DNA of 6,187 nucleotides from an uncultured Phycisphaerales bacterium (lineage in GTDB: Bacteria > Planctomycetota > Phycisphaerae > Sedimentisphaerales > Anaerobacaceae), in the NCBI GenBank assembly GCA_937868145.1, contig CALMMH010000402.1, forward strand, positions 1 through 6,187, read 5' to 3'. The first letter of the stretch is position 1; the number at the start of each line of letters is the position of its first letter. The notes under the pieces were generated by a model. The model made no database searches, had not been told where the DNA came from, and saw nothing but the letters and a program-made list of their open reading frames with translations. Of the stretch, positions 1 through 5,585 are shown one piece after another. A program made the translations under genes and the position numbers.

Positions 1-132
1 GCCGCCGGCGGGTCGGAAAATGAGAATTCCGCTGTGCAAAGAGCCGCGGCGGGTCTGTCGTCCGAGGAGATCGAGAACCTGAGCCTCAGTCAGATCCTGG
101 AACTGCTCAAGAAGCAGAAGCAGACGAAGTAG
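1..132 (+). CDS. C-terminal end of an unidentified protein (partial)
   Basis: Frame 1 is open from the left edge to a TAG stop at 130-132, giving 43 residues of a C-terminus whose start lies outside the window. The visible part is an Ala/Gly/Ser/Asn-rich stretch followed by a predicted amphipathic helix rich in Leu, Gln and Lys that ends in a basic run (LLKKQKQTK). No family motif is visible. It sits 36 bases upstream of the gspJ-like gene on the same strand, so it is probably in the same secretion operon. By the usual G-H-I-J-K order it could be a GspI- or GspH-like pseudopilin or another operon protein, but that is only positional inference. Confidence 0.65.
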   Translation, partial: AAGGSENENSAVQRAAAGLSSEEIENLSLSQILELLKKQKQTK

Positions 133-168
133 CGTCGAGACGAGTCGCTGGAAACAGGAGTTCGCCAT

Positions 169-1047
169 ATGAAACGGAGACAACCATCGGGATTCTCGCT
201 GGGCGAGATGCTCGTGACCGTGGTCATTGGCGGCATGGTCCTGACCGCGATCCTGAACATCTACGGCCGGGCGAACCAGGCGGCCGATGCGGTGCTTCAG
301 AGAATCGAGAGTCCCTCTCTGGCCTCGGAGGTTCTCCAACTTATTGGCGAAGACGTCGCCGGGGTTCTGGGGGCCGACGATGTGACTGTGCAGATTCGCA
401 ATGGCTTCGACAGCGGCTTTGCCAGGTCCGACCTGGTCCTGCGTCGCGTGTTCCACGACAAGGAAAACAAGGAGCAGGTCCTCGAAGAGATCACCTGGCG
501 GGCGGCGTACGACCACGAGGGCGATAGCCCCGGCCTGATCGTCTATCGCAGCCGGGAAGGGATGGGCCAGACGGACAAACTGCTCGAGGACCAACGGGAA
601 GACTGGGAGAAGAACTATCCCTTCGTGCCGATTTGCCGAGGCGCGACCTTCTTCCAGGTTCAGGCTTACAAGGGCGACGAATTGGTCGATCAGTGGCCGG
701 CGTCGGCCCCTCCGACGGGCATCCTGGTCACGATTTCCTTCGCCGAACCGTATGAGACGTCGCGCGGGAATCTGGACGTTCTCGACGAGCAGAAGATCAG
801 TCGGACTTTCGTCCTCAACGCGATGCGAAAGATCCGATTCGCCACGGAATCTTCGGGAGACGCCAACGAGCCGAACGAAAGCGACCCCAGCCGGCAGGAC
901 GTGAAGGACGATGTTTCCGACGCGGAGTCGTCGGCCGAGGAGCAGGATGCCTCCGAGAAGACTTCGAATACGCGCGCCACAGGAACACGATCAACCCAAG
1001 GATCCACGACCCATGTGCGGACACCCGGACGGACAAGGACAAAATAG
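169..1047 (+). CDS. gspJ: GspJ-like minor pseudopilin with prepilin-type N-terminus
   Basis: Predicted minor pseudopilin of a type II secretion system, 292 aa. The N-terminus is a class III (prepilin) signal: basic residues 2-4, Gly8, then Phe9 as the processed first residue and Glu13 at the conserved +5 position, followed by a hydrophobic helix to about residue 30. A prepilin peptidase (GspO/PilD) would cut after Gly8 and methylate Phe9. In the family, GspJ binds GspI and GspK at the pseudopilus tip in the periplasm. Residues 31-224 form the globular part, ending in a beta strand and a short helix (FVLNAMRKIRF). Residues 225-292 are an atypical hydrophilic tail, acidic at about 229-263 and basic at 266-292; GspJ is usually near 200 aa. 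The ATG at 169 is preceded by CAGGAG at 155-160, eight bases away. The 3' end overlaps gspK by 35 bases. The J rather than H or I call rests on its place just before gspK and its length; prepilin-type protein is certain, the letter less so. Confidence 0.83.
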   Translation: MKRRQPSGFSLGEMLVTVVIGGMVLTAILNIYGRANQAADAVLQRIESPSLASEVLQLIGEDVAGVLGADDVTVQIRNGFDSGFARSDLVLRRVFHDKENKEQVLEEITWRAAYDHEGDSPGLIVYRSREGMGQTDKLLEDQREDWEKNYPFVPICRGATFFQVQAYKGDELVDQWPASAPPTGILVTISFAEPYETSRGNLDVLDEQKISRTFVLNAMRKIRFATESSGDANEPNESDPSRQDVKDDVSDAESSAEEQDASEKTSNTRATGTRSTQGSTTHVRTPGRTRTK

Positions 1048-2344
1048 CCGGCGGGATCGTCCAGGCGTGATCCTGTTGATCACGCTGGTGATCCTGGTCA
1101 TCCTCTCGACGCTGGGGTACACCCTGAGCGTTCGGGTGGCCGCGCGCCGACACCGGGACCAGTACCTCATCGATTGCTGTGTCGCCCAGAACGCCTGCGT
1201 TTCTGCCGTCAAGTATGCGCTGGCGTCCATGGACGGCCTGGATTTCGCGTTGATCAGCCGGCCCAATGAGCCGGACTTCTCCGACGTGTTTGCCCTGAGC
1301 GAGCCGGAGTATCAGAAGCTTCTGGCCCAGATGGAACTGTACTTGACCGAGAACCGCCTGACGGATTCCGACGACGACACAGATCCCAATACCGACGAGG
1401 AAACGACGAGCAAGAACGCCAACGACGTCAATGATGCCGATCCGGATTCCAACGAAAGACTTCTTGCGGGCGGGCAGAAGGTGGAGATCCCGGGTCCGTA
1501 CGGTCCCCGTTGGCCGCGGGTGACCGAGCCCACCGAGTTCGAGATCGGTTCGGCCAAAGTGACGATCGAGATCGAGGATGAGAACGCGAAATATCCGCTG
1601 GGTTGGGTGTTGCTTGCCGACGACAAGCAGCGGGATGCGGCCGGTGTCGGCTGGACGACGTTTTGCGAGTGGATGGGGTATACGTCCGAGGAGATCACGG
1701 AATTGAACCAGGACCTAGCCGCGATCGCCAAGGCCAAACCCTTCAAAACGGAATTCAAAGAGGAGAAGGCGGAAGTTCCTTTGACGGCCAATCAGCGGAC
1801 CCGGATCACCCGTTCGACTCCCAAGGCCACCAGCGCCGCGGCGGCCAAGCGGACGACCGGCAAGAAGACCGTTTCCGTCGCGGAGCAGATTCAGCAGCAG
1901 AACAAGGAATTCGCGACGCTGTTGCACAGTTCGCTTCTCAACACAGCCCTGTTGAGCCGGCCGAGCATCGTCAGCGACAGCCGGCAGGAGTCGGCGATGA
2001 AGTACCTGGGGCTCTGGTCCACCCGGCACGTGAACATCAACACGGCTCCGCGGAACGTTCTGGAAGCGGCGGTGTCCTTCGGCAGCGTCATGCACGCTCC
2101 GAAGATCGCCGAGACCATCATCCAGCAGCGAAAGATCAAGCCGGTGGCGGACGTCAACGAGATCAAGCAGGCGATGCTGGGGTACTCGGACACGATCGAG
2201 AAGTGCCGGGATTATCTGACGACCGCCAGCACGGTGTTCACCATCCGGGTGACGGCCGTCAGCGGGGCGGCCCGGGCCACCGCCATCGCGGCCGTGAGCA
2301 AAGAGGGCGATAAAATCAAGCAAATCGCGGTGATTTGCGACTAA
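1013..2344 (+). CDS. gspK: GspK-like tip pseudopilin
   Basis: Predicted tip pseudopilin of the type II secretion system, 443 aa from the ATG at 1013. The reading frame is open further upstream (ATG at 911), but those residues are Arg/Pro-rich and would place about 50 residues before the membrane helix; the 1013 start has AAGGA at 998-1002 and gives a short leader. The prepilin-like site is Gly18/Val19, followed by a hydrophobic helix (about 19-40). The +5 residue is Ile23, not Glu, which is the known hallmark of GspK. Residues about 183-197 (IEIEDENAKYPLG) resemble the family's first conserved D-E-x-K strand, and residues 339-350 (HVNINTAPRNVL) match the conserved INxNTA segment that opens the helix-hairpin-helix-like domain of GspK. 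Between them lie an Asp/Asn-rich insert (115-149) and an Ala/Lys/Thr-rich linker (265-290). GspK caps the pseudopilus with GspI and GspJ. It overlaps gspJ by 35 bases, suggesting translational coupling. Confidence 0.88.
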   Translation: MCGHPDGQGQNSRRDRPGVILLITLVILVILSTLGYTLSVRVAARRHRDQYLIDCCVAQNACVSAVKYALASMDGLDFALISRPNEPDFSDVFALSEPEYQKLLAQMELYLTENRLTDSDDDTDPNTDEETTSKNANDVNDADPDSNERLLAGGQKVEIPGPYGPRWPRVTEPTEFEIGSAKVTIEIEDENAKYPLGWVLLADDKQRDAAGVGWTTFCEWMGYTSEEITELNQDLAAIAKAKPFKTEFKEEKAEVPLTANQRTRITRSTPKATSAAAAKRTTGKKTVSVAEQIQQQNKEFATLLHSSLLNTALLSRPSIVSDSRQESAMKYLGLWSTRHVNINTAPRNVLEAAVSFGSVMHAPKIAETIIQQRKIKPVADVNEIKQAMLGYSDTIEKCRDYLTTASTVFTIRVTAVSGAARATAIAAVSKEGDKIKQIAVICD

Positions 2345-2346
2345 GC

Positions 2347-2386
2347 ACTGGATTTCTGTAGAAGGGCCATTTTGCAAAAGTCCAGT
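2347..2386. repeat. Imperfect inverted repeat after gspK
   Basis: ACTGGATTT (2347-2355) pairs with AAA-G-TCCAGT (2377-2386) with one bulged G, enclosing a 21-base loop. The right half overlaps a perfect ten-base palindrome, TTTTGCAAAA (2370-2379). It begins three bases after the gspK stop. There is no following run of T, so it does not look like an intrinsic terminator; it could be a weak RNA stem or a protein-binding site, or chance. Confidence 0.3.
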
Positions 2387-2415
2387 TAATAAGTCCGTTT
2401 ACTGAATGCCCGCTC

Positions 2416-2434
2416 GGCTTTGGACGAAAAAGCC
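2416..2434 (+). repeat. Short hairpin ahead of gspL
   Basis: GGCTTT (2416-2421) and AAAGCC (2429-2434) form a perfect six-base-pair stem with a seven-base loop (GGACGAA). It lies 21 bases upstream of the gspL ribosome binding site. No T-run follows, so termination is unlikely. It could affect mRNA processing or access to the gspL start. Confidence 0.35.
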
Positions 2435-2455
2435 AGTGGCGTCAGTATGATATTT

Positions 2456-2460
2456 GGAGA
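2456..2460 (+). promoter_or_regulatory. Ribosome binding site that decides the gspL start
   Basis: GGAGA lies eight bases before the GTG at 2469, which is ideal spacing. The only other in-frame candidate, TTG at 2454, has no purine-rich element in front of it, and a TGA at 2448-2450 closes the frame upstream. The motif therefore favours GTG 2469 over TTG 2454. Confidence 0.6.
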
Positions 2461-2468
2461 TCGTTATC

Positions 2469-3920
2469 GTGCAAACTGGAAACCAGTTGGGAATCTACCT
2501 GGGAAAGGACCGGGCCACGGCGGTCAGTCTGGCCTCCCAGGGTCGCGACAAGAAGCTGCTCGACTGCTTCTCGGTCACGATCGAGGGCGAAGAGGTGAAT
2601 CCGCGGGTCCTGTGCGATCGGATCGCCTGCGCCCATGGCGAGCGGAAGATCCGGTTTGCCGAGGCGGCGGTTGCGCTCGACTGCGCCGAGTTCATGCAAC
2701 ACGCCGTGCGCAGCGAGTTCACCGATCCCAAGAAGATCGCGGCCACCGTCCGCTTCGACACGGAAGAGACCCTGGCGACGGACATATCGGACGTGGCCGT
2801 GACGTTTCGCATCATATCGAGCGACGAAGAGGGGACGAACCTCGATGTCTTCACGGCTCAGCGGTCCGTTCTGACGGACGCCATCCAATCCCTTCAGACA
2901 AACAGCATCGATCCGGTGGCTGTCGATCCCGATGTCTACTGCCTTTCCCGCTACCTGATCGAATACACCGAGAAGGCGGAAGAGTCTGAGGGCAGCATCC
3001 TGTACGCGGTGCTCTCGGATTGCCGGGGGTACCTCGTGGTGGTGTCGGCCGAGCGGGAATTGGTGACGCTTCGCACGTTCCTGATCGGGGCGTCCCAGGA
3101 CAGGACCTCGTTGCTGGCCAGAGAGGCTTTGGTCACCATGGCTCTGGCGGCCGCTCACCCGGTGAAGCGGCTCTGTGCGTTCGACATCCGCGGCGAGCTG
3201 CCCTTGCAGTCGGTGGGGGAGAAGATGGGCATCGCCGTCAGCGCGTGCGATCTGGCGGCCATGGCAGGGGCCGGACCGGAACAGATATCCGGCTGCTCCA
3301 ACCCGGTGGATCTCGCTCTTGCCTATGGAGCGGCCCTGGGCCTGGCAGAGAAGTCCAACAGCGTGAGCTTCCGCAACGACCATATGCCGTTCCTGGGCAA
3401 GAAGTTACGGTTTCAGCGGGCCGTTCGGTTCCTGAGCATCTCTCTGACAATCCTCCTGCTGGCGGTGGGGGTGTTCTTCCATTCCCAGTTGCTCCGGGAG
3501 AACCGGTATCGGGAGGCCCTGCGGGGGAAACTCGAGCCGGATTATCTGGCGGTCATGCCGGGCAAGGCGAAGCTTCCGGACACGATGAAAGCGGCCGTGT
3601 CGGACCTCGACCGGACGCTGCGGATTCTCAAGGCCGAGAAAACGGGCGTCGGCGCCGACCAGGACTCCGTCACCGCGAAGATGAAGCTGATTCTGGAGGC
3701 GATGAACAGTTGCGCCAAGAACACGAGTCTGAACATAGACAAGATCACCATCACGGGACCGAACATCACTCTCAGCGGGACCACCCCCAGCCAGGCCAAG
3801 GTCAGCGAGGTCTTTGAGGCCATGCGAAAGCAGGGGTTTGAGGTGGGCAAACAGTCCGTCGACGAAGGCGCGTTCTCCGTGACGGTTAAGGTGGTCAAGA
3901 AGCCATCGCAGAGGCCATAA
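2469..3920 (+). CDS. gspL: GspL-like protein: PilM-type actin-like domain fused to a PilN-type periplasmic domain
   Basis: Predicted inner-membrane platform protein of the type II secretion system, 483 aa from GTG 2469 (488 from TTG 2454). Numbering here is from GTG. Residues 1-297 have the layout of a PilM/GspL actin-like cytoplasmic domain: the opening strand LGIYLGKDRATAVSL (7-21), the central VAVDPDVYCLSRYL, and the closing helix DLALAYGAALGLAE (281-294). A single membrane helix spans about 321-337, followed by a charged stretch and a periplasmic domain ending in an alpha/beta unit (about 400-475, NIDKITITGPNITLSG) like the PilN/GspL ferredoxin-like fold. In the family, the cytoplasmic part recruits the GspE ATPase and the periplasmic part pairs with GspM. 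The nucleotide-binding Asp expected in the first loop (DxG in PilM) is replaced by Tyr9, so ATP binding may be lost, as in GspL. It lies 2 bases before the gspM-like gene, which supports the L-M pairing. A type IV pilus-like PilMN fusion is the alternative name. Confidence 0.83.
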   Translation: MQTGNQLGIYLGKDRATAVSLASQGRDKKLLDCFSVTIEGEEVNPRVLCDRIACAHGERKIRFAEAAVALDCAEFMQHAVRSEFTDPKKIAATVRFDTEETLATDISDVAVTFRIISSDEEGTNLDVFTAQRSVLTDAIQSLQTNSIDPVAVDPDVYCLSRYLIEYTEKAEESEGSILYAVLSDCRGYLVVVSAERELVTLRTFLIGASQDRTSLLAREALVTMALAAAHPVKRLCAFDIRGELPLQSVGEKMGIAVSACDLAAMAGAGPEQISGCSNPVDLALAYGAALGLAEKSNSVSFRNDHMPFLGKKLRFQRAVRFLSISLTILLLAVGVFFHSQLLRENRYREALRGKLEPDYLAVMPGKAKLPDTMKAAVSDLDRTLRILKAEKTGVGADQDSVTAKMKLILEAMNSCAKNTSLNIDKITITGPNITLSGTTPSQAKVSEVFEAMRKQGFEVGKQSVDEGAFSVTVKVVKKPSQRP

Positions 3921-3922
3921 TC

Positions 3923-4426
3923 ATGCATGATATTCATCGTAATCCGATATTGTATTACCTTGGGATTCCTCTCCTGATCGGGCTGTGGCCGTTGCTGGTC
4001 CGGGCGGTGTACCTGCCGGCGGCCGAGCGAGACTGCGACCAGGATTACAGCCTGTTGATCGAGGGCCAGACTCAGATCATGGGGATCCTGGAGATCGATC
4101 CCCAGCGAATCCTTCGCGCGGTGGATCCAAACAACGTCGTTCGAGAGTTCGCCTATGACGTAGCCGTGCCCCAGGTGGCGAACCTGTGCGCGATTCCTCC
4201 GGGGAATTTGCAGTATGGGGCCGGAGGCAAGGTCAACTTCAGCGGCAAGCAGCGTCAGGACGGCACGGTGAATTTCAAGGACATCAGCATCGTCCAGGCA
4301 GCCAAGTTCCTGTCGATGATCCAGACGACCTATATCAATCTCCAGTGCGACAAGATCGAGTTGACCACACGCAAGGATATGCCCGACCAGTGGAAAGTGG
4401 ATCTCCACTTCATCTACTACTATTAG
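3923..4426 (+). CDS. GspM/PilO-like inner-membrane protein
   Basis: Predicted small bitopic membrane protein, 167 aa. A short basic N-terminus is followed by one membrane helix (about 9-30), a linker, and a periplasmic part (about 75-167) with a pattern of strand-helix-strand: VNFKDISIVQAAKFLSMI, then NLQCDKIELTT, then a final strand KVDLHFIYYY that ends at the stop. This resembles the ferredoxin-like domain of PilO and GspM, which dimerise with PilN or GspL respectively. Position supports it: the ATG at 3923 is two bases after the gspL stop, with AGAGG (3910-3914) inside the gspL end as ribosome binding site. Sequence similarity alone is weak, since GspM/PilO proteins diverge strongly, so a symbol is withheld. 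Two cysteines (38 and 89) in the likely periplasmic part plus Cys142 could form a disulfide. It is the last gene of the operon in view. Confidence 0.6.
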   Translation: MHDIHRNPILYYLGIPLLIGLWPLLVRAVYLPAAERDCDQDYSLLIEGQTQIMGILEIDPQRILRAVDPNNVVREFAYDVAVPQVANLCAIPPGNLQYGAGGKVNFSGKQRQDGTVNFKDISIVQAAKFLSMIQTTYINLQCDKIELTTRKDMPDQWKVDLHFIYYY

Positions 4427-4685
4427 GCAATGGACCCCGTCGATTCCTGATGACCCATGGCTTGCCGGGATACCCTTTCTTACCACCCCGTCCAGGCGGC
4501 ATGTCACTATATGTAGTAGGTTCCCCAGATTCCCTATGACAGGCTTGCGGATGGGCGTGGAGAACGTCATCCCAGGTTCCCTCTAACCTCGCTGGGTTGT
4601 GCAGACGGTACAACAGGCCTACAAAACCGCGCAATTGACCGGGTTTTTCCGCAAAAAAAGTCGCGTCCAGATGTGCGAACTTCAC

Positions 4686-4714
4686 TAAAGTTTTCGAAAC
4701 CCTTGTGTCGATAT
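4686..4714 (+). promoter_or_regulatory. Sigma-28-like promoter candidate ahead of flgM-like gene
   Basis: TAAAGTTT (4686-4693) equals the textbook -35 element of flagellar sigma-28 (FliA/SigD), and GTCGATAT (4707-4714) matches the GCCGATAA-type -10 at six of eight positions. The spacer is 13 bases instead of the usual 11, which weakens the call. The context is right, because flgM genes are often transcribed by the sigma factor they inhibit. It would leave a leader of roughly 110 bases. Confidence 0.38.
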
Positions 4715-4770
4715 CAGTACTGTATTAGGCCTCAGACAGAAAACGCGAGGGATACAAGATATTGTGGTTC

Positions 4771-4799
4771 AGGGTCGCCGCAGTGGTGAGGCGACTCCT
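4771..4799 (+). promoter_or_regulatory. Stem-loop in the leader of the flgM-like gene
   Basis: GTCGCC (4774-4779) pairs perfectly with GGCGAC (4790-4795), and AGG (4771-4773) extends the stem with CCT (4797-4799) past one bulged T, giving nine pairs around a ten-base loop. It ends 29 bases before the start codon at 4829. There is no T-run after it, so it looks like an untranslated-leader structure rather than a terminator. A role in stability or translation control is inference. Confidence 0.45.
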
Positions 4800-4828
4800 A
4801 GGAACAGTGAGATACTCAAGCTGGGATT

Positions 4829-5116
4829 ATGCGGATGCCGGAACAAGGTTCCAACGGGTTTGTTGAAGAACGTCAGGAATGGGTGAATCCTCTTAAGACC
4901 GATCTCTCCCAGGACAAGGACATGGTTATGGAACAGATCCTTGACAACATCCATCATACACCTCTGGGACAGGTGCTGAAGAAGATCGCTTCTCTACCTG
5001 AGGTTCGGCGACAGAAGGTGCTTCGTCTGCGTCGACAGATCACCGAAGGCCGATACGACTTGGCGGACCGGCTGGATATGGCGATGGACAAGGTTTTGGA
5101 AGACCTGATCGTCTGA
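4829..5116 (+). CDS. flgM: FlgM-family anti-sigma-28 factor
   Basis: Predicted small cytoplasmic anti-sigma factor, 95 aa. The C-terminal half carries the FlgM signature: LPEVRRQKVLRLRRQITEG (about 56-74) followed by RYDLADRLDMAMDKVLEDL (75-93), which matches the family pattern of V-x-x-R-x-x-K-V-x-x-L-x-x-x-I-x-x-G-x-Y followed by D/A-rich helix that clamps sigma-28. The N-terminal half is polar and likely disordered, as in FlgM, where it is thought to guide export. Length is typical (about 90-100 aa). The start is uncertain: ATG 4829 has no well-spaced ribosome site, while ATG 4835 (Met3) has GGGA at 4823-4826 eight bases ahead. A stop at 4808-4810 excludes longer forms. No flagellar gene is adjacent; its neighbours are the secretion operon and, convergently, spoVG. 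The family call is good, but the partner sigma factor and the export route cannot be told here. Confidence 0.75.
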   Translation: MRMPEQGSNGFVEERQEWVNPLKTDLSQDKDMVMEQILDNIHHTPLGQVLKKIASLPEVRRQKVLRLRRQITEGRYDLADRLDMAMDKVLEDLIV

Positions 5117-5123
5117 ACCGTCT

Positions 5124-5564
5124 CTATCGGATCGTTTCGGGGATTTCGTCGTCGTCCACGTCCATCTCCGCCGGCTTGTACCCCGGTTGCAAGGATTTCT
5201 TCACTTCTTTTCTGTAGGCTGTGACCACTTCCTTCAGAATCCGCTGCCTGCATTCCACGGTGATTGGATGGGCGATATCCGCGTGGAGTTTGATTCTCCC
5301 CTTGATGTCTTTCTTCGCCCGGTTGTCCAGGAGGGGCTCTCCGCAGCCGTTGCAGTACCTGGCCCGAAGATGATTCTTGCTGCCGCACCTTTCGCAGTGG
5401 TCGCTCATCTTCCGTGACGGCATGGCCACAAAGTACCCGTCCATTCCCTCGATCACCTTGATGTCGCGGATCACGAACTCATGATCGAACGTCATCGAGC
5501 AGAACGCCTTCAGCCGGTCATCCTTGTTTTTGATCAGCCTGACTCGAACCTCCGTTATTTTCAT
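5124..5564 (-). CDS. spoVG: SpoVG family nucleic-acid-binding regulator with zinc-ribbon insert
   Basis: Predicted SpoVG, 146 aa. The start MKITEVRVRL, then RLKAFCSMTFDHEFVIRDIKVIEG (described here as residues 17-40), VAMPSRK (46-52) and DIAHPI (96-101) are the core SpoVG blocks. SpoVG proteins bind DNA and RNA and act as global regulators in Bacillus, Staphylococcus, Listeria and Borrelia. Between the MPSRK and DIAHPI blocks, where Bacillus SpoVG has only a few residues, there is an insert of about 40 residues with Cys57, Cys60, Cys71 and Cys74 (CxxC-x10-CxxC), a likely zinc ribbon. The C-terminal tail is acidic (VDDDE). The ATG at 5564 has GAGG eight bases upstream on the minus strand (5572-5575). 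It follows ispE by 21 bases on the same strand and is probably cotranscribed, recalling the ispE-to-spoVG neighbourhood of Bacillus. Its stop faces the flgM-like stop across seven bases. Confidence 0.96.
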   Translation of the reverse strand: MKITEVRVRLIKNKDDRLKAFCSMTFDHEFVIRDIKVIEGMDGYFVAMPSRKMSDHCERCGSKNHLRARYCNGCGEPLLDNRAKKDIKGRIKLHADIAHPITVECRQRILKEVVTAYRKEVKKSLQPGYKPAEMDVDDDEIPETIR

Positions 5565-5585
5565 GTCTCTGCCTCGCCGAAAACC

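Larger units (their letters stand above)
2345..2468. other. gspK-gspL intergenic region
   Basis: These 124 bases separate two otherwise tightly packed genes. They are AT-richer than the flanking genes and hold two small inverted repeats (2347-2386 and 2416-2434). No convincing -35/-10 pair, no U-tract terminator and no conserved c-di-GMP riboswitch core was seen. It may be a processing or attenuation site within the operon, or an internal promoter region. Confidence 0.5.
4427..4828. other. Non-coding region between the secretion operon and flgM-like gene
   Basis: About 400 bases without a credible gene; short open frames here lack family features and ribosome binding sites. The first part has a modest stem-loop at 4571-4596 (CCCAG/CTGGG outside, GTT/AAC inside) and a TTTTT/AAAAA inverted pair near 4644-4657, but no GC-rich hairpin with a T-run, so no clear terminator for the secretion operon. 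The second part (4686 onwards) carries a sigma-28-like promoter candidate and a strong leader stem-loop ahead of the flgM-like gene. No tRNA-like T-loop was found. Confidence 0.6.

Noticed and set aside
911..1012. Longer gspK start at ATG 911
   Set aside because: It would add 34 Arg/Pro-rich residues before the prepilin-like helix and overlap gspJ by 137 bases; the ATG at 1013 has a plausible ribosome site and a sensible leader.
1603..2313. 236-residue open frame inside gspK on the + strand
   Set aside because: Rich in Gly, Arg, Gln and Asp without family features; a typical shadow of a GC-rich gene. The gspK frame has conserved motifs through the same bases.
2345..2468. c-di-GMP riboswitch ahead of gspL
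   Set aside because: Considered because pilus and secretion genes can carry one, but the conserved GEMM core segments are not present.
2420..2989. 189-residue open frame overlapping the gspL start on the + strand
   Set aside because: Low-complexity Arg/Gly/His sequence; the GspL frame with GTG 2469 and a good ribosome binding site explains the region.
2442..3383. 313-residue open frame antisense to gspL
   Set aside because: High in Arg, His and Gly, no recognisable domain, and lies fully opposite a well-supported gene.
3542..4570. 342-residue open frame antisense to gspL and gspM
   Set aside because: No motif or ribosome binding site, and it covers two genes with clear membrane helices and correct spacing on the other strand.
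4518..4581. Direct repeat AGGTTCCC at 4518-4525 and 4574-4581
   Set aside because: Two copies of eight bases with no further copies or regular spacing; chance is a sufficient explanation.
4640..4660. Intrinsic terminator at the TTTTT/AAAAA pair
   Set aside because: The stem is only A-T pairs with a four-base loop and no GC-rich part followed by T residues on either strand.
4635..4663. Housekeeping promoter starting with TTGACC at 4635
   Set aside because: A good -35 box but no -10-like hexamer at 16-18 bases downstream.
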